The notes under the pieces: model-generated
Told to the model about the DNA's origin: nothing
The model's input: the letters and a program-made list of their open reading frames with translations, nothing else
Database searches by the model: none
In this document: positions 49,501 to 58,079 of the stretch, in pieces
Layout: each line of letters starts with the position of its first letter
Position numbering within the stretch: the stretch's first letter is position 1
Made by a program: the position numbers and the translations under genes
Source of the DNA: Manduca sexta
Taxonomy: Eukaryota > Arthropoda > Insecta > Lepidoptera > Sphingidae
Length of the DNA: 64,000 nucleotides
Direction of reading: 5' to 3'
Assembly (NCBI RefSeq): GCF_014839805.1
Contig: NC_051132.1
Coordinates: 2,108,001 to 2,172,000, forward strand

Positions 49501-51869
49501 AAAAAAATTGTTTATTATGAAAATGTAATTCATTTCATAGTAACTATGCAAATATATTCCAATAACTGTTAAAAATAGCGTGTCAAGCTTATAAATTCTC
49601 GACTACATATATGTACCGTATCAAAGTATTACGCATTTTCCGATGATACTCAGAAACAGCGCAGATTATTGTAATCTGCTTGGAGTATGGAATATTAACA
49701 TTATTGTAGCGATAGATTGATAGCTTTTATTGCTACAACTAAGTTTTATTGTTATTGTGTGATAAAATATGGATAATGCCGTCCATCGCCTGCTCTTTTC
49801 AACGAATTTAACGCAAATACGTTGGTAAATAAAAGAAGGGTTAGTTCTTACAACTAGTTCCCTCTCTAACATAAACCCCTGAGAGATACATTGGCTATGT
49901 AGAGAAAGTATTTTAATGAATTCAAAATCAACGTTTAATTCCCATTTGTTCCTTCAAGATAGTCGGATGCACGTATAATATAAATCCTATTTGGTTCATC
50001 AGCCTGTCAAACCTTAGCTGACGATGAGTATAACTGTTATGAAAGAGATCTTTTGTTGAAATACCATCATTCTTTCTCAGACTTTTCTGTTCAAACAATT
50101 GCAGCGAAAATTGGTGACTAGGTAACGTGGTCCGACTTGCATTCTGCGTGATTTACGTCCTGTAGTTTGTTCCGGGAAAGCTCCGTATGAAGGTATTTTG
50201 AACTATAAAAGTTCGCAGGTCGGCATGGAGAGGACTCTTAGGGTTTCATTTTAACTATACCACGGTAGTTAAGGTTTAGATTTTGAATAAATGGTGGCGA
50301 AACAGCTTTGTTGCATTAAAAAAAACGTATGCTAAGATCGGCATGGCAGAGGCTCGCTCTTAGGCTTATTTCATTTTGGTTATACCACGGTAGTCAAGCA
50401 ATAGATTCTGAATAAAGGGTGGCGGGACAGCTTCGTTGTATTCCAAAATAGAATTATTATGCTAATTTTAAATATTGATTAACATTTCTATATTAACGAA
50501 TGGCCACGGTAGAGATATAAAAAGTCTATTTCATTACTTTGGGTGATAGCTTTTGGACCTATGCGGTATGATCAGTCATTCGGAGCAGTCAGCATAATGG
50601 GAATGAGTATTGGAAAACATACGCCCTTATGTTGTCTTTAGATGGGACGGATAATAACATATGATTATGGATAAAAACAGATTATTTACAATGGTTAAGT
50701 CTATATTAGATAATAAAAAAATAACACCGATATTTAGCTTAGTCGGTGACATAATACCTATTATTCATTTTTCAATCGATTCAATAATTTATTGGCGTCA
50801 AATTTTCGATTAGATAAATTGTACGTCATAAATAATATATATTTTTTATCTGTTTAAGTCTTGAAAGTGCAACATATGATTCCAGTCAGTAAGTCAGTTG
50901 GTAAAGCAACTTCTACACAATTGAATCGCCTGAGACACGATTTAGTTGCCATAATTATGATCAATTCGACACTTCTGATCTCACCAATATAATTTGCAGG
51001 ATTATAATATCAACATAAATTCACATAGCTCACATATTGATATTGAATTCCACTGATAAAAACGTTTTAAAACGCAACAGGCGCAAATATATAAAATAAT
51101 AACTCTACAGATAAAACTTAAGTCTGTTTATCGGGGTAATTATTTTAATCAAGCCCCCCTCCATAAGTATTCGTGCAAATCGCAATAATATACAATTCCA
51201 CGACTTGCCTAAATGTACTTTATGAAGAAAATTCTTAAGATTTGTATCCACTGTCAGAAAAATTTCTAAACACATTAATGAGATTCGTAGACAGTAAACG
51301 GTCTTTCGCACTGTTACACTAACATTAATTGTAATTCAACGACCTGACGTTATTTTATGCATAAACAATTCGTCATTCCTATTAAAATTAACATTCTACC
51401 AGATTACCAGATTTAATCTATTATATATCTTTAAACATTGTAACCACAAAACGACGTAAACTTGAAGAAATAACACGTCCGCACACTTACAGATTATAAT
51501 AAGATAATTTCCCGCGCAACTCCGGTCAATTATTGAGCATGTTTTGAAATCAAAACACAATTTTCTAAATATTGAAATATAACAAACCGGATTATTCATT
51601 CAAATATGGAACGCGTTCACATAATTTGTTTATGACACTGACCCTTGCACTATTTATTTTTAAATGCACATATAAACACTTTTTTTTGACGCAGATCACA
51701 AATTGTACAGCCGTATGTATTTAAAAAAATTAGCGGGTTTTTTTTCGTACGTACCAGCACCGGCGATGATGTATTGCCGCCACAGTTGTCCCTGCTCCAT
51801 CCTGTACGGTTGCTGGTTGACTGACGCGCCGGTTGACACCGGGTCGTAAGCGTAACTTCTATCTGCCAT
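31506..51869 (-). CDS. MFS sugar transporter, insect Tret1-like (facilitated trehalose transporter type), 494 aa, 10 coding exons
   Basis: Exons in transcript order: 51869-51755, 38519-38364, 38055-37826, 35870-35684, 35210-35089, 34449-34273, 33688-33596, 33016-32790, 32113-31961, 31530-31506; 1485 bp, phases consistent. It is a twelve-helix plasma membrane carrier of the SLC2/sugar porter family. Visible signatures: IGRKWG (111-116) after helix 2, PETP (220-223) after helix 6, QQFSGIN (293-299) in helix 7, DRLGRR (341-346), GLGPLPW (398-404) in helix 10, and PETKGKSFQEIQ (470-481) at the C-terminus. Exon 1 encodes a 38-residue cytosolic N-terminus and is 13 kb from exon 2. The terminal exon is tiny (25 bp, encoding SSKMEKA with part of the preceding codon) and lies behind a strong TTATTTTTTTGTTCCAG acceptor. 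If that intron is retained, TAA inside the GTAAGT donor ends the protein after Gly-Lys at 487. The substrate (trehalose or another sugar) cannot be read from sequence. Confidence 0.92.
31690..31925 (+). mobile_element. SINE-A copy, transporter last intron
   Basis: Head TGCCTCGGTGGCGTAGTT, B-box-like GGTATGAATTCC, then the body landmarks CTGCTCAGTATCAACCC and CTATCACATCATGGGACGG. Clearly related to 33261-33523; no certain target duplication. Confidence 0.8.
32190..32435 (-). repeat. Family D interspersed repeat, minus orientation
   Basis: Carries the shared segments CCGCCCGGATAGCCACCG, GTGGCCCACGTAAGT, TCGACTGTCGAGGGG, CTCTCGTCAGTCGAT and CTTGATGGTAAGTGGA. The same set occurs at 41770, 47735, 53735 and 57010. 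No coding potential was seen, so it may be a SINE or the 3' end of a LINE. Confidence 0.75.
33140..33236 (-). repeat. Family C fragment
   Basis: Decayed piece with CTTGTCTCAGGGTGACGAG and CTTTCTAATTCAAAG, matching the middle of family C copies such as 45300-45605. Confidence 0.45.
33261..33523 (+). mobile_element. Complete SINE-A copy with 11-bp target duplication
   Basis: Flanked by a perfect direct repeat ACTGTTTGTGG (33250-33260 and 33524-33534). The head has tRNA-type pol III boxes: A-like TGACGTAGTTG at 33271 and B-box GGTTCGAATCC at 33319-33329. A body and a GT-rich end follow. It is the best reference copy for SINE-A in this window and lies in transporter intron 7. Confidence 0.9.
34150..34240 (-). 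repeat. Fragment of the Metulj-like SINE tail
   Basis: CCCACTGCTGGGCTCGGACC followed by CTCCTCTACTACCGA and a decayed TTAGGTCTTAGTCTAAC, as in the 3' part of 46087-46416. Confidence 0.6.
34497..34766 (+). mobile_element. Non-autonomous Helitron-like element, 270 bp
   Basis: Starts TCCTACTAATATTATAAATG after an A, ends AAGCTAG before a T, and has a GC-rich subterminal palindrome-like segment (GCGGGCGGAGCCACGAGC). These are Helitron hallmarks (5' TC, 3' CTAG, A|T insertion). Internal landmarks are the GTATGTATG run and ACAGAACGGATTTGGAT. It is in transporter intron 6. Confidence 0.75.
35452..35608. mobile_element. Short foldback/TIR element, about 157 bp
   Basis: The ends are inverted copies of one another over about 55 bp (left AAAACTATTTTTCGGATTTT, right reversed AAAACTATTTGGATTTT), both reaching CCCGACGTTTCG or CCCGATGTTTCG. 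No clear target duplication. It lies in transporter intron 4. Confidence 0.65.
35913..36195 (+). mobile_element. Helitron-like element, second subfamily, copy 1
   Basis: Ends AGACGGGACAACATCTGTCG then GGTCAGCTAG before a T; the paired AGACG/CATCT is a decayed 3' hairpin. Colinear with 48056-48299, including TGGACCGATTTCACTATTTT and CATAGTTTAGACGG. Confidence 0.7.
36382..37658. mobile_element. Non-autonomous hAT element, 1277 bp, perfect 8-bp target duplication
   Basis: Termini are CAGTGGCGAAG and its exact inverse CTTCGCCACTG. Both sides carry the 8-bp direct repeat CTAACGCT (36374-36381 and 37659-37666), the length typical of hAT transposition. A subterminal motif, CGGGTTACCTTTGCC or its inverse, occurs about 35 bp from the left end and twice in the right half. 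No transposase frame remains. It is in transporter intron 3. Confidence 0.9.
38106..38176 (+). repeat. Metulj-like SINE tail fragment
   Basis: TAGGCCAGCGTGGTGAACTA and CAGTAGTGGGCGAGGGCCG follow the order of the SINE tail read in plus orientation. Confidence 0.6.
38600..41290. other. Transporter intron 1, proximal part; nothing recognised
   Basis: No supported exon and no clear boundary of a mobile element. Composition changes at about 39600-39760 and 41100-41260 (a purine-rich GGGAGGGG patch) suggest old insertions. Confidence 0.4.
41300..41475 (+). repeat. Family C fragment (3' portion)
   Basis: GCTTGGCGGCAGACATAGAC, GGTGGTAGTTACCCAGGCGG and GGGACCTACCACCAG are the terminal blocks of family C. 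Confidence 0.7.
41770..41925 (+). repeat. Family D fragment
   Basis: CTGATGGTAAGTAGAGTAGG, GATTACCCATCGCCAGTCGA and ATTATGCCGGCCTATTTG match the first half of family D. Confidence 0.6.
42210..42265. repeat. Short interspersed repeat shared with 56570-56625
   Basis: GCAGATGCACCTCC, then CTTGGCGGCGCCCAT; a second copy has GCAGATGCACCTCCC, then TTTTGGCGGTACCCAT. Function unknown. The surrounding 42270-44090 stretch holds no gene that I can support. Confidence 0.45.
44100..44720 (+). repeat. Family C copy expanded by an internal tandem duplication
   Basis: It begins like other family C copies (TTTTTTATTG, then GAGACGGGCTTACCG) and ends with the GTGGTAACTACC and ACCTACCATC blocks. Its middle is repeated as the 105-bp unit described separately, making it about twice the usual length. 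Confidence 0.7.
44176..44600 (+). repeat. 105-bp minisatellite, 4 copies
   Basis: Unit starts near ATACTGTTTACTTGTACTTT at 44186, 44291, 44396 and 44500 (steps of 105, 105 and 104). The units are almost identical, the last having one A fewer. The unit itself is the middle of family C. Confidence 0.95.
44855..45104. mobile_element. MITE with about 60-bp TIRs and TTAA target sites (piggyBac-like)
   Basis: Left and right ends are inverted copies over about 60 bp; the inner TTTTGTTTCACCTTTAATC and GGGTAACT parts are exact and the outer 15 bp are diverged. TTAA lies at 44851-44854 and 45105-45108. TTAA duplication is the piggyBac signature. No transposase is present. Confidence 0.7.
45300..45605 (-). 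repeat. Family C copy, minus orientation
   Basis: Runs from ACTGGTGGTAGGTCTCCCAT through CCGCCTGGTTAAGTACCACC to GGCGAACGGCAAGCTCGTC and TTTAAAGCAATAAAAGAA, the full family C order reversed. Confidence 0.8.
46087..46416 (-). mobile_element. Complete Metulj-like SINE, 330 bp, 11-bp target duplication
   Basis: Flanked by TAATAATTAAT at 46076-46086 and 46417-46427. On the minus strand it starts GCGGCTATCGCCTAGTTGGG (A-box region), has B-box GGTTCAAATCCC (plus-strand 46353-46364), and ends in a TTATTATTAT tail. This is a tRNA-derived SINE; its sequence agrees with my memory of the Metulj family of Lepidoptera. Confidence 0.92.
46617..46672. repeat. Perfect 26-bp inverted repeat with 4-nt loop
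   Basis: The left arm begins AAAATCCGATATTTTTGATT and ends GTATAA; the right arm is its exact complement, with GCTA between. A transcript of transporter intron 1 would form a 26-bp perfect hairpin here. Confidence 0.95.
46690..46935 (-). repeat. Family C copy, minus orientation, internally shortened
   Basis: TACTGGTGGTAGGTCTCTGA, GCCGCCAAGCAACAGTGTG and CAGGCGAACGGCAAGATCG. The middle block around CATGTCTCAGG is deleted. Confidence 0.75.
47283..47599. mobile_element. MITE, 317 bp, TTA target duplication (PIF/Harbinger-like)
   Basis: Ends GGGGCCGTTCAAGTATTACG and, reversed, GGGTCCGTTCAAGTATTACG, continuing to CGTTACGTAA-type sequence: TIRs of about 30 bp with one or two differences. TTA is at 47280-47282 and 47600-47602. 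A 3-bp TTA duplication with a GGG start suits PIF/Harbinger. Confidence 0.7.
47735..47965 (+). repeat. Family D copy
   Basis: CCTGATGGTAAGTGGAGTGG, GACGAGAGATGATTACCCC, GTACGGTGGTCGTTATCTGG and CCCACCACCAGCAAA define a nearly full-length copy. Confidence 0.75.
48056..48299 (+). mobile_element. Helitron-like element, second subfamily, copy 2
   Basis: Starts TCTATATATATAAAATGAAT after an A and ends GGGTCAGCTAG before a T. A 5-bp-stem hairpin, AGACG-GAACAA-CGTCT, lies just inside the 3' end, as expected for Helitrons. Confidence 0.78.
48300..49160. other. Transporter intron 1; no gene recognised
   Basis: Only a decayed Metulj-like tail piece at about 48870-48950 (TATTATATACTATTCCATTG, then GGACACGGG) is visible. 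Confidence 0.4.
49165..49345 (+). mobile_element. SINE-B body, undisturbed copy
   Basis: Contains CACGTAAAGCCGTTGTTCC, GCCGTCTCATCGGACTATGA, GCGCACACACTTGTGCACTA and TTGGCCGAAATTAGG without interruption. It shows what the split copy at 11795-13690 looked like before its insertion; relative to that copy's minus-strand head-to-tail direction, the head lies at the left here. Confidence 0.65.
50222..50442 (+). repeat. Diverged tandem duplication, two units of about 105 bp
   Basis: Both units contain TATACCACGGTAGT, then AGATT(T/C)TGAATAAA, GGTGGCG and ACAGCTT(T/C)GTTG in the same order, with roughly four in five bases shared. No coding potential. Confidence 0.7.
50450..51754. other. Distal part of transporter intron 1; nothing recognised
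   Basis: AT-rich. No exon and no boundary of a mobile element that I can define. Confidence 0.4.
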
Positions 51870-52636
51870 ACGTCACACGACGTCACCGGGTAGCGTCGAC
51901 GACGTTGAGCGAAGACAGCACGGGGTAAATTTGGACAACGTTTATCTGTTGTATCTGTAACAAACAAGATTGAAATGTGCAGTGATTATATTTTTTGTAA
52001 TTGACAATGTGGGAAAATATAAACAATAGAGATTTTTTATATCGGAATGAAACACAGTTGACTTCTTTTTTTAAATTGTTAATAGCGTTTGTTTTGCACA
52101 ATGTAAAATTATAGAACTTAACATTGTGTACACTTAAAAAATCCTTCAAAAAGGCTGCTTCATCCAGATTTCATTATCTTTGAGTAGTCAGAAGAGTATT
52201 TCTTAGGTTTAATTACAGAGAGCAGCATAAAAATATCGCAAAGAATTTTTAATATTTAACGTTGCGTCATTTGGATAAAAAAACAACGGAAGAAACTTTT
52301 CTCGGTAAAATTTAGTTTAATCTCTTTGGAAGCACCTTATTTCTTCAATCGAGTGAACAATATTTTCTAAGTACTGAGGTTTTGAGTCTGTCTACCTTAC
52401 TTCTTATAAGTATTATAACTACGGGAGTTTGTAGTTTGTTTGACAGTTTGTATGTTTATTAGAATTAAACGCAGAAAGAACTGATCGGATTTGGATGGAA
52501 TTTGGCATAGGGGTTACTTTTTATCTTGGGAATTCGCTCCCATGAGAAATGTTGAAATTTTTAAATCTGATTATTAAAATAAATGGTGCTGTTCTTATAC
52601 ATTGTGTCATGGACTTTTGTAGCGGGAATGGCTTGT
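51870..52636. promoter_or_regulatory. Region upstream of the transporter start codon
   Basis: The 5' UTR and promoter of the transporter should lie here or further right, by position only. A GC-richer patch (51840-51950) directly abuts the start codon. No TATA box could be assigned. A diverged Helitron-like piece (ACTGATCGGATTTGGATGG) lies at about 52430-52620. Confidence 0.35.
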
Positions 52637-52647
52637 CATTTCGACAT

Positions 52648-52978
52648 AATAATAATAATAATATCAGCCCTGTATTATATACTTGCCCACTGCTGAGCAC
52701 GGGCCTCCTCTACTACTAAGAGGAATTAGGCCTTAGTCCACCACGCTGGCCTAGTGCGGGTTGGTAGACTTCACACACCTTCGAAATTCCTATAGAGAAC
52801 TTCTCAGATGTGCAGGTTTCCTCACGATGTTTTCCTTCACCGTTAAAGCGAACGATAAATTCACAAAGAATACACACATGACTTTAGAAAAGTCAGAGGT
52901 GTGTGCCCTTGGGATTTGAACCTGCGGACATTCGTTTTGGCAGGCCGTTCCACACCCAACTAGGCTATCGCCGCTTAG
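52648..52978 (-). mobile_element. Complete Metulj-like SINE, 331 bp, 11-bp target duplication
   Basis: Flanked by CATTTCGACAT at 52637-52647 and 52979-52989. Nearly identical to 46087-46416, differing at scattered single bases and a short T-run, so both are young insertions. Confidence 0.92.
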
Positions 52979-52989
52979 CATTTCGACAT

Positions 52990-53115
52990 ATCGACATTCC
53001 AGACTCCGGGCTAATATTGAGCTGAAAAACTCACTTTGCCCGACCCGGGATTTGAATTAGGGATGTTAGATGGTCGTACTGCGCACGCGATGCAACTACG
53101 TCACTGAGACAGTCG
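52990..53115 (-). repeat. SINE-A head fragment, minus orientation
   Basis: CATTCCAGACTCCGGGC, CACTTTGCCCGACCCGGGAT and GCAACTACGTCACTGAGAC are the reversed SINE-A head and early body. The neighbouring Metulj-like SINE inserted next to or into it. Confidence 0.75.
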
Positions 53116-53734
53116 GTTATCTATGCCAAAGTTTAGAGATTCCAATGATTCACAACAAAGATTGCCAACAATAACTGGATGCAGCTATGCCAAAATGTAT
53201 CAATACATAAATTATCCAATAATAAGTTATTAATATTTAAGACGCAATTAATCCAAATGTGATACTTTACTGTTCAGCAAAACACGGCAACATCTATTTA
53301 TCTGACATAAAAAAATATGTCCGAACCAATCCCTATATTTTTGTTTAAACATAAAAAAAATATTTGTAACAAATAACAATCCACAAATGTTGATTATAAG
53401 TTGGTACCTTATCGCATATCTCGGTCCAATTGGACATGAATTAGAATATTGTGCTAATTCAATATGACTGCGCAGTACGTACTCACATTATCAGATTAAA
53501 TTTATAATATATTATATTATAATCTTTACATTTACTTTGCTGGTGGCATCGATATATAATATGTACCACGTACTAGATCTGGCGTTCCGTACACTCATTG
53601 TGTTCGACTCAACTGTACTGCAATCTGTACATCTGACTTTAGTATGATTTCAACATTGACAGTGTTTGGTTATGTACGGAGTGACACTAATAATATAAAA
53701 ACTCAAGTCTAAGTGTAAATAAAATATACGTAAT

Positions 53735-53945
53735 GGCTGGTAGTAGGTTATATCCGCCCGGATAGCGACCACCGTACACAGGGTGTTAAAACCGTCTACA
53801 GTGGCTTACGTAAGTATGTCGCGTTTCGGGATCAGCCTGTATACACAACAACAACCGGATATACATACATCTAGTTCCAACAGCGCGACATAATTGTGTC
53901 GACTGCCGAGGAGTAATCATCTCTCGTCAGTCGATATATCGAACT
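53735..53945 (-). repeat. Family D copy, minus orientation
   Basis: CCGCCCGGATAGCGACCACC, ACAGTGGCTTACGTAAGT, TCGACTGCCGAGGAGTAATC and CTCTCGTCAGTCGATA. Confidence 0.75.
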
Positions 53946-53949
53946 ATGG

Positions 53950-54195
53950 TTACTACTAATTTGTGTATCCGTCCAGAATTCTTAAAGATGTATAATTAGC
54001 CTTTCTAATTGCAATGATGCTCTCACTAAAACAAACGGCTCTCAAAAAGAGTATATTGCGTGTTTAACAATTCGAGTGGTAACTTGTCAACTTAATTCAC
54101 GGACATGGTATATCAGAATTTTGTTTTAATACGGATGGAAAACGAAAAGACAAATCTATATGTCCAAATTTACACATTCCCACTCACACACACCT
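53950..54195. other. Short AT-rich gap between repeats
   Basis: No gene or repeat recognised. Confidence 0.4.
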
Positions 54196-54199
54196 TTTA

Positions 54200-54445
54200 T
54201 TCCTGAAGGTGTATTTACAGGCGCAACCAGGGCACCCAGCTTTCGCCAAGTGTGTTGCGTCCCATGACGTGATAGAGAACGAGCCTATCGCCATATCTGG
54301 AACGACATCCAGACTGCGGGCTGATACTGAGCAGAAGAACCCAGGTATCACTTTGCCCGACCCGAGATTCGAACCCACGAATTCAGAGCACTGTCGTACC
54401 GCGCATGCAATACTAATACAACACCAAGGCAGTTCTATCAATAAA
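54200..54445 (-). mobile_element. SINE-A copy, minus orientation
   Basis: From GGCGCAACCAGGGCACCCAG through CGAGCCTATCGCCATATCTG and TTTGCCCGACCCGAGATTCG to a head with CGCGCATGCAATACTA. The internal open frame is just the SINE read through. Confidence 0.8.
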
Positions 54446-54741
54446 ATAACTTTTTTTATATTACTTTCTAAGCCAACGGTATATGATACTCGTGCAGCCT
54501 CAAGCGAGAGAAATATTATTATCGATTATAATCGATTAATAATAATTCTCATCTCGTTCGTGAGAGCAAGGGCGCGCGACACAGACGCGCTTCACTATGG
54601 CTTCCTGTTTCCTTATTCCCGGTTGGCGCGAGCACGTAATTTAAACTCTTTCCTCCAAGGAAAGAACTGTCCAATCATATTTATAAAATGCAAAGTAAGT
54701 TTTGTATTTCTTTTCCATGCGTAAGACCTATTCAATTCCAA

Positions 54742-54835
54742 TGGTGCCTCGGTGGGGTAGTTGTAAAATTGCGTAATCGGTGAGATAGCGGTCTGAGTTC
54801 CCGAATTGGAATCCCAGATTAGGCAAAGTGATTGG
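54742..54835 (+). repeat. SINE-A head fragment, plus orientation
   Basis: GTGCCTCGGTGGGGTAGTTG and AATTGGAATCCCAGATTAGG, then GCAAAGTGATTG, where it stops at the start of the next SINE. Confidence 0.7.
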
Positions 54836-54837
54836 TT

Positions 54838-55134
54838 GTGAAGTGGCTGAGAACGGGCTTTCTCTAATACTGAGAGTGATTAGGCCTTAGTCCACCATGC
54901 TGGTCTAGTGCAGATCAATAGACTTCACACACCCTCAAAATTCCTACAGAAAACGTATGAATAGTAGGTATGTAGGTTTCCATACGACATTTACCTTTAG
55001 CTTTAAAGCAAGCAAATAATTCAAAAAGAATTCACACATCATTTTAGAAAAGTTAGAGGTGTGTGCCCTTGGTATATGAAACTGCGGACATTCGTCTCGG
55101 CAGTCCGTTCCACACCCAACTAGGTTATCGCCGC
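54838..55134 (-). mobile_element. Older Metulj-like SINE copy
   Basis: TTAGGCCTTAGTCCACCATG, GACTTCACACACCCTCAAAA and GGCAGTCCGTTCCACACCCA are intact, but there are many substitutions and gaps, including loss of the B-box core. Confidence 0.8.
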
Positions 55135-55139
55135 ACAGT

Positions 55140-55545
55140 AATCTCACATTACCGAGATATTAATTCAATATATTTCGAAGATCACGTTAAGGCTGATATC
55201 AGACTTGGTGCTTGTCACGTCCGCTCGCGTACAGCCGTGACTTCTGAACCTCTTGTGGTTACTTACGTCGTCAAAATTGACATGAAAAGTTCCATAAAAA
55301 TTGAGTATATTTCAAACAGTTTGAGTTATTTGCGTTTGTATGACAGATGGGTCAACTTGGATAAGAGATCATATTTGTAAATGGGTAAAAGACTAGCAGA
55401 ATTGTGAGTCTTGAGTCTGCACATATAAGGAGTTTAAATGCTGAATACTTGCATATTACCAATATCTGAGCAACACTTTTTAAGTTTCTCTATGTTTCAT
55501 ATTTTTGAAACCATTTTTCTATCTACCCTTATTCCATGCTAGTGT
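55140..55545. other. No gene recognised
   Basis: An open frame to 55380 has no recognisable domain and begins inside the preceding SINE. Otherwise AT-rich. Confidence 0.35.
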
Positions 55546-55720
55546 TGGGTTGGTGCAAAACACTTTTTCATGTTAGTAGCAAAAATTATTGAGCAACGTA
55601 ATTATTATGTAATTTTAAGTTCTGAGGGTAGCTACACTTTATGCGCAGGCGCAACGTTTAATGCAGGAACAATCTGATTGTTGTTAAATTACAATCATAT
55701 TAAAAACTGTTTGTGTTAAA
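55546..55720 (+). repeat. Possible mariner-like terminus, partly repeated at 57270-57360
   Basis: GTTGGGTTGGTGCAAAAC resembles mariner termini of the TTAGGTTGGTGCAAAA kind. It is followed by TTCTGAGGGTAGCT and GCGCAGGCGCAA, echoed at 57285 onward by TTCTGAGGGTTGCT and GTGCAGGCGCAA. No matching right end and no transposase frame. Confidence 0.4.
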
Positions 55721-56212
55721 AAACCTACAAAGTATTTACTGTTTGGAGAATTAAACTCAGGATTTAGCGTCGCCCCATGTATGCTGTCATTGGACTAAGA
55801 GGGCATAAATGTTGATAATAAATGTGTTAATGAACAATTAAAATTATTTAATGTATTTTGATCTATATTGTAATATGCTCTTATATAATATTGCAAGTTT
55901 TGAATTTTATTGTGCAAGTAACTACAATTCGAATTTCTGATCTCCTGATATTTTTTGTGAGCAAATGTAAAGTTAAAAAATTGCTCGCAAATAAATATGT
56001 ACCCACATCCGTATTCATAAAAAAGTAATATCTATATCTTATTTTAAACGACGTACGAAGCCTTTTGTAACGTGATTCTTTTCCTTTTTGGAAGTTCCTG
56101 TGCGGTAAAGTTTATTACCACCAGGCGACCAACTAGCTCGATTGCTTGGCTTTAGAAAAACAATTAATGCCTACCGCTAGATATATACCCAAACTAAAGG
56201 AAAAACAACCCG

Positions 56213-56370
56213 CGTTCTGAGCACGAGTCTCCTCTAGGTAGTACTGAGAGGGTTTAAGCTTTAGTTTACCACAGCAGCCTAATGCGGTTTGAAGACTTCA
56301 CACCGTCGAAATTTCTACGTATTTAGACTTGACTTGTTCCTTCATCGATAAAGCAATAATTGGACATACC
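56213..56370 (-). repeat. Strongly decayed Metulj-like SINE
   Basis: GTTCTGAGCACGAGTCTCCT, TACTGAGAGGGTTTAAGC and GAAGACTTCACACCGTCGAA in the expected order. Confidence 0.55.
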
Positions 56371-56374
56371 GCGC

Positions 56375-57005
56375 GCGTTAAAATCTATAAAATAGTTTCA
56401 TTTTAATGACCATGGACGCTGGAAGGGGCGTGTTCGTGCGTTCCCGGAACAAATCTCAATAAAAATATCTGAATGACGATGGTAACTATCGACCATAAAG
56501 GTTTTATTATGGTTTAGCATATGCAAATACCCGAGCGAATTTTATTTCAAAAATGATATCATGGAGTACCTTTTTATGCAGATGCACCTCCCTAAAAGTA
56601 ATTTTGGCGGTACCCATCTCAATGTCTGACATTCGCGTAAACATAAGAAATCATTACGGACAAAGGGTACTTACTAAAGATATAAATGAATTATTTTCAA
56701 AAGTACCTGAGAGTCCAGTAGCTACAGTTGCTTGAAAAGGATTAATTCTACGCCAGGCTGGATACGACAATAATGATAACGTAAGTGCAGCGACGCATAA
56801 TATACTAAACTAACTAATGCTGTAAGCGTATTTATTATAAGTTATTATAGAAAATGTCTAAAGTTTGTTAGCAGAATCTTGGAGAATGAAGGAGTCAATT
56901 TGGGTAGTTAGTACCTTTGTCTATTTATGCTACTGGACTGAAAGGAAATTGAAAGTTTATTATAACACGTTGCAATGTTTCAGGGAGATAAGCTTCTTTT
57001 TATAT
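56375..57005. other. No gene recognised; contains a short repeat at 56570-56625
   Basis: Only the GCAGATGCACCTCCC / GGCGGTACCCAT piece shared with 42210-42265 was recognised. Confidence 0.35.
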
Positions 57006-57009
57006 TTGC

Positions 57010-57245
57010 ACGACAAAGTAACTCCACTACACCTGGTGGTAAGTGGAGTGGGGTCCAATAGAATGTCAACTGACGAGAGATGATTACCCCTTGGCAGTTG
57101 ACACAACTATGAAGGCCTATTGGATATACACAGGCTGATCCCGGACCGTGACACACTTACGTGGACGACTATGGCGCGTTTTATCACCTTGTGTACGGTG
57201 GTCGCTATTCGGGCGGATATAAAATATATTTTACAAACAGCAAAT
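57010..57245 (+). repeat. Family D copy
   Basis: CTGGTGGTAAGTGGAGTGGG, ACTGACGAGAGATGATTACC, GTGTACGGTGGTCGCTATTC and GGGCGGATATAAAATATATT. Confidence 0.75.
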
Positions 57246-57946
57246 ACACCGCAATATAGCGTATTTGCTGAAAACTTGAAATTCTGAGGGTTGCTGTTCT
57301 TTATGTGCAGGCGCAATTTGACGAACGATCAGCTTGTTTTGTTAAACTACACTTACACTAAAAGAAGTAAAACTTGTTTGTCTTTACGGGATAAAATCTG
57401 CTGACCCGATTTTGAAAATTCTTATAGGAGCTACTTTTTTGGATGCTGTAGGCTGATTGATTTATTTTAAGCGATTGGCAACGTGGGCAGCTAAGAAAAA
57501 GCGTTAAAAACGTTCAATATAACATTTGGGAACGGTTTCTTATACACACAATTCTAAAGAAATCCTTTAGCAAACTCGAGCTGACGAATGAGGTGTTATG
57601 GAACACAATTTGAAATTATCACTTTAAGGCCGTTGTCGTCCTCTTTAGACGTAAATTCCATACATTTAAAGGCAATTAATTCTGTCATAAATTGACTAAT
57701 AACAGCGACATAATTACAATTTTATCTTCATTTAAATTTCCATCGAGCTACAAGGGCTGTTATCAGCGCAGAAGCTTTTGAGATATGCCGTTTATCTGGT
57801 AGAAAGCGAGGCTCTCACCACGAGTGGTACGATACCAATCATAGTAAACACTTCACTAAATGGATGGGAGTGGCTTTGCATATAGATTTCCTTCGCTTTT
57901 AGGCCGAATTAGAATTCATACTCGAATTTGGGTTTATTCTAGCTTA

Positions 57947-58078
57947 TAATATCAGCCCTGTATTATATACTTGCCCACGGCTGAGCACGGGCCTCTTCTA
58001 CTACTGAGAGGGATTAGGCCTTAGTCCTCCACGCTGGTCTAGTGCGGATTGGTAGACTATACACACCCTCAAAATTAT
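57947..58078 (-). mobile_element. Metulj-like SINE, tail half only
   Basis: ATCAGCCCTGTATTATATAC, GAGCACGGGCCTC and GGATTAGGCCTTAGTCCTCC, ending in ACACACCCTCAAAATTATTA; the head is lost. Confidence 0.8.
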
Positions 58079-58079
58079 T

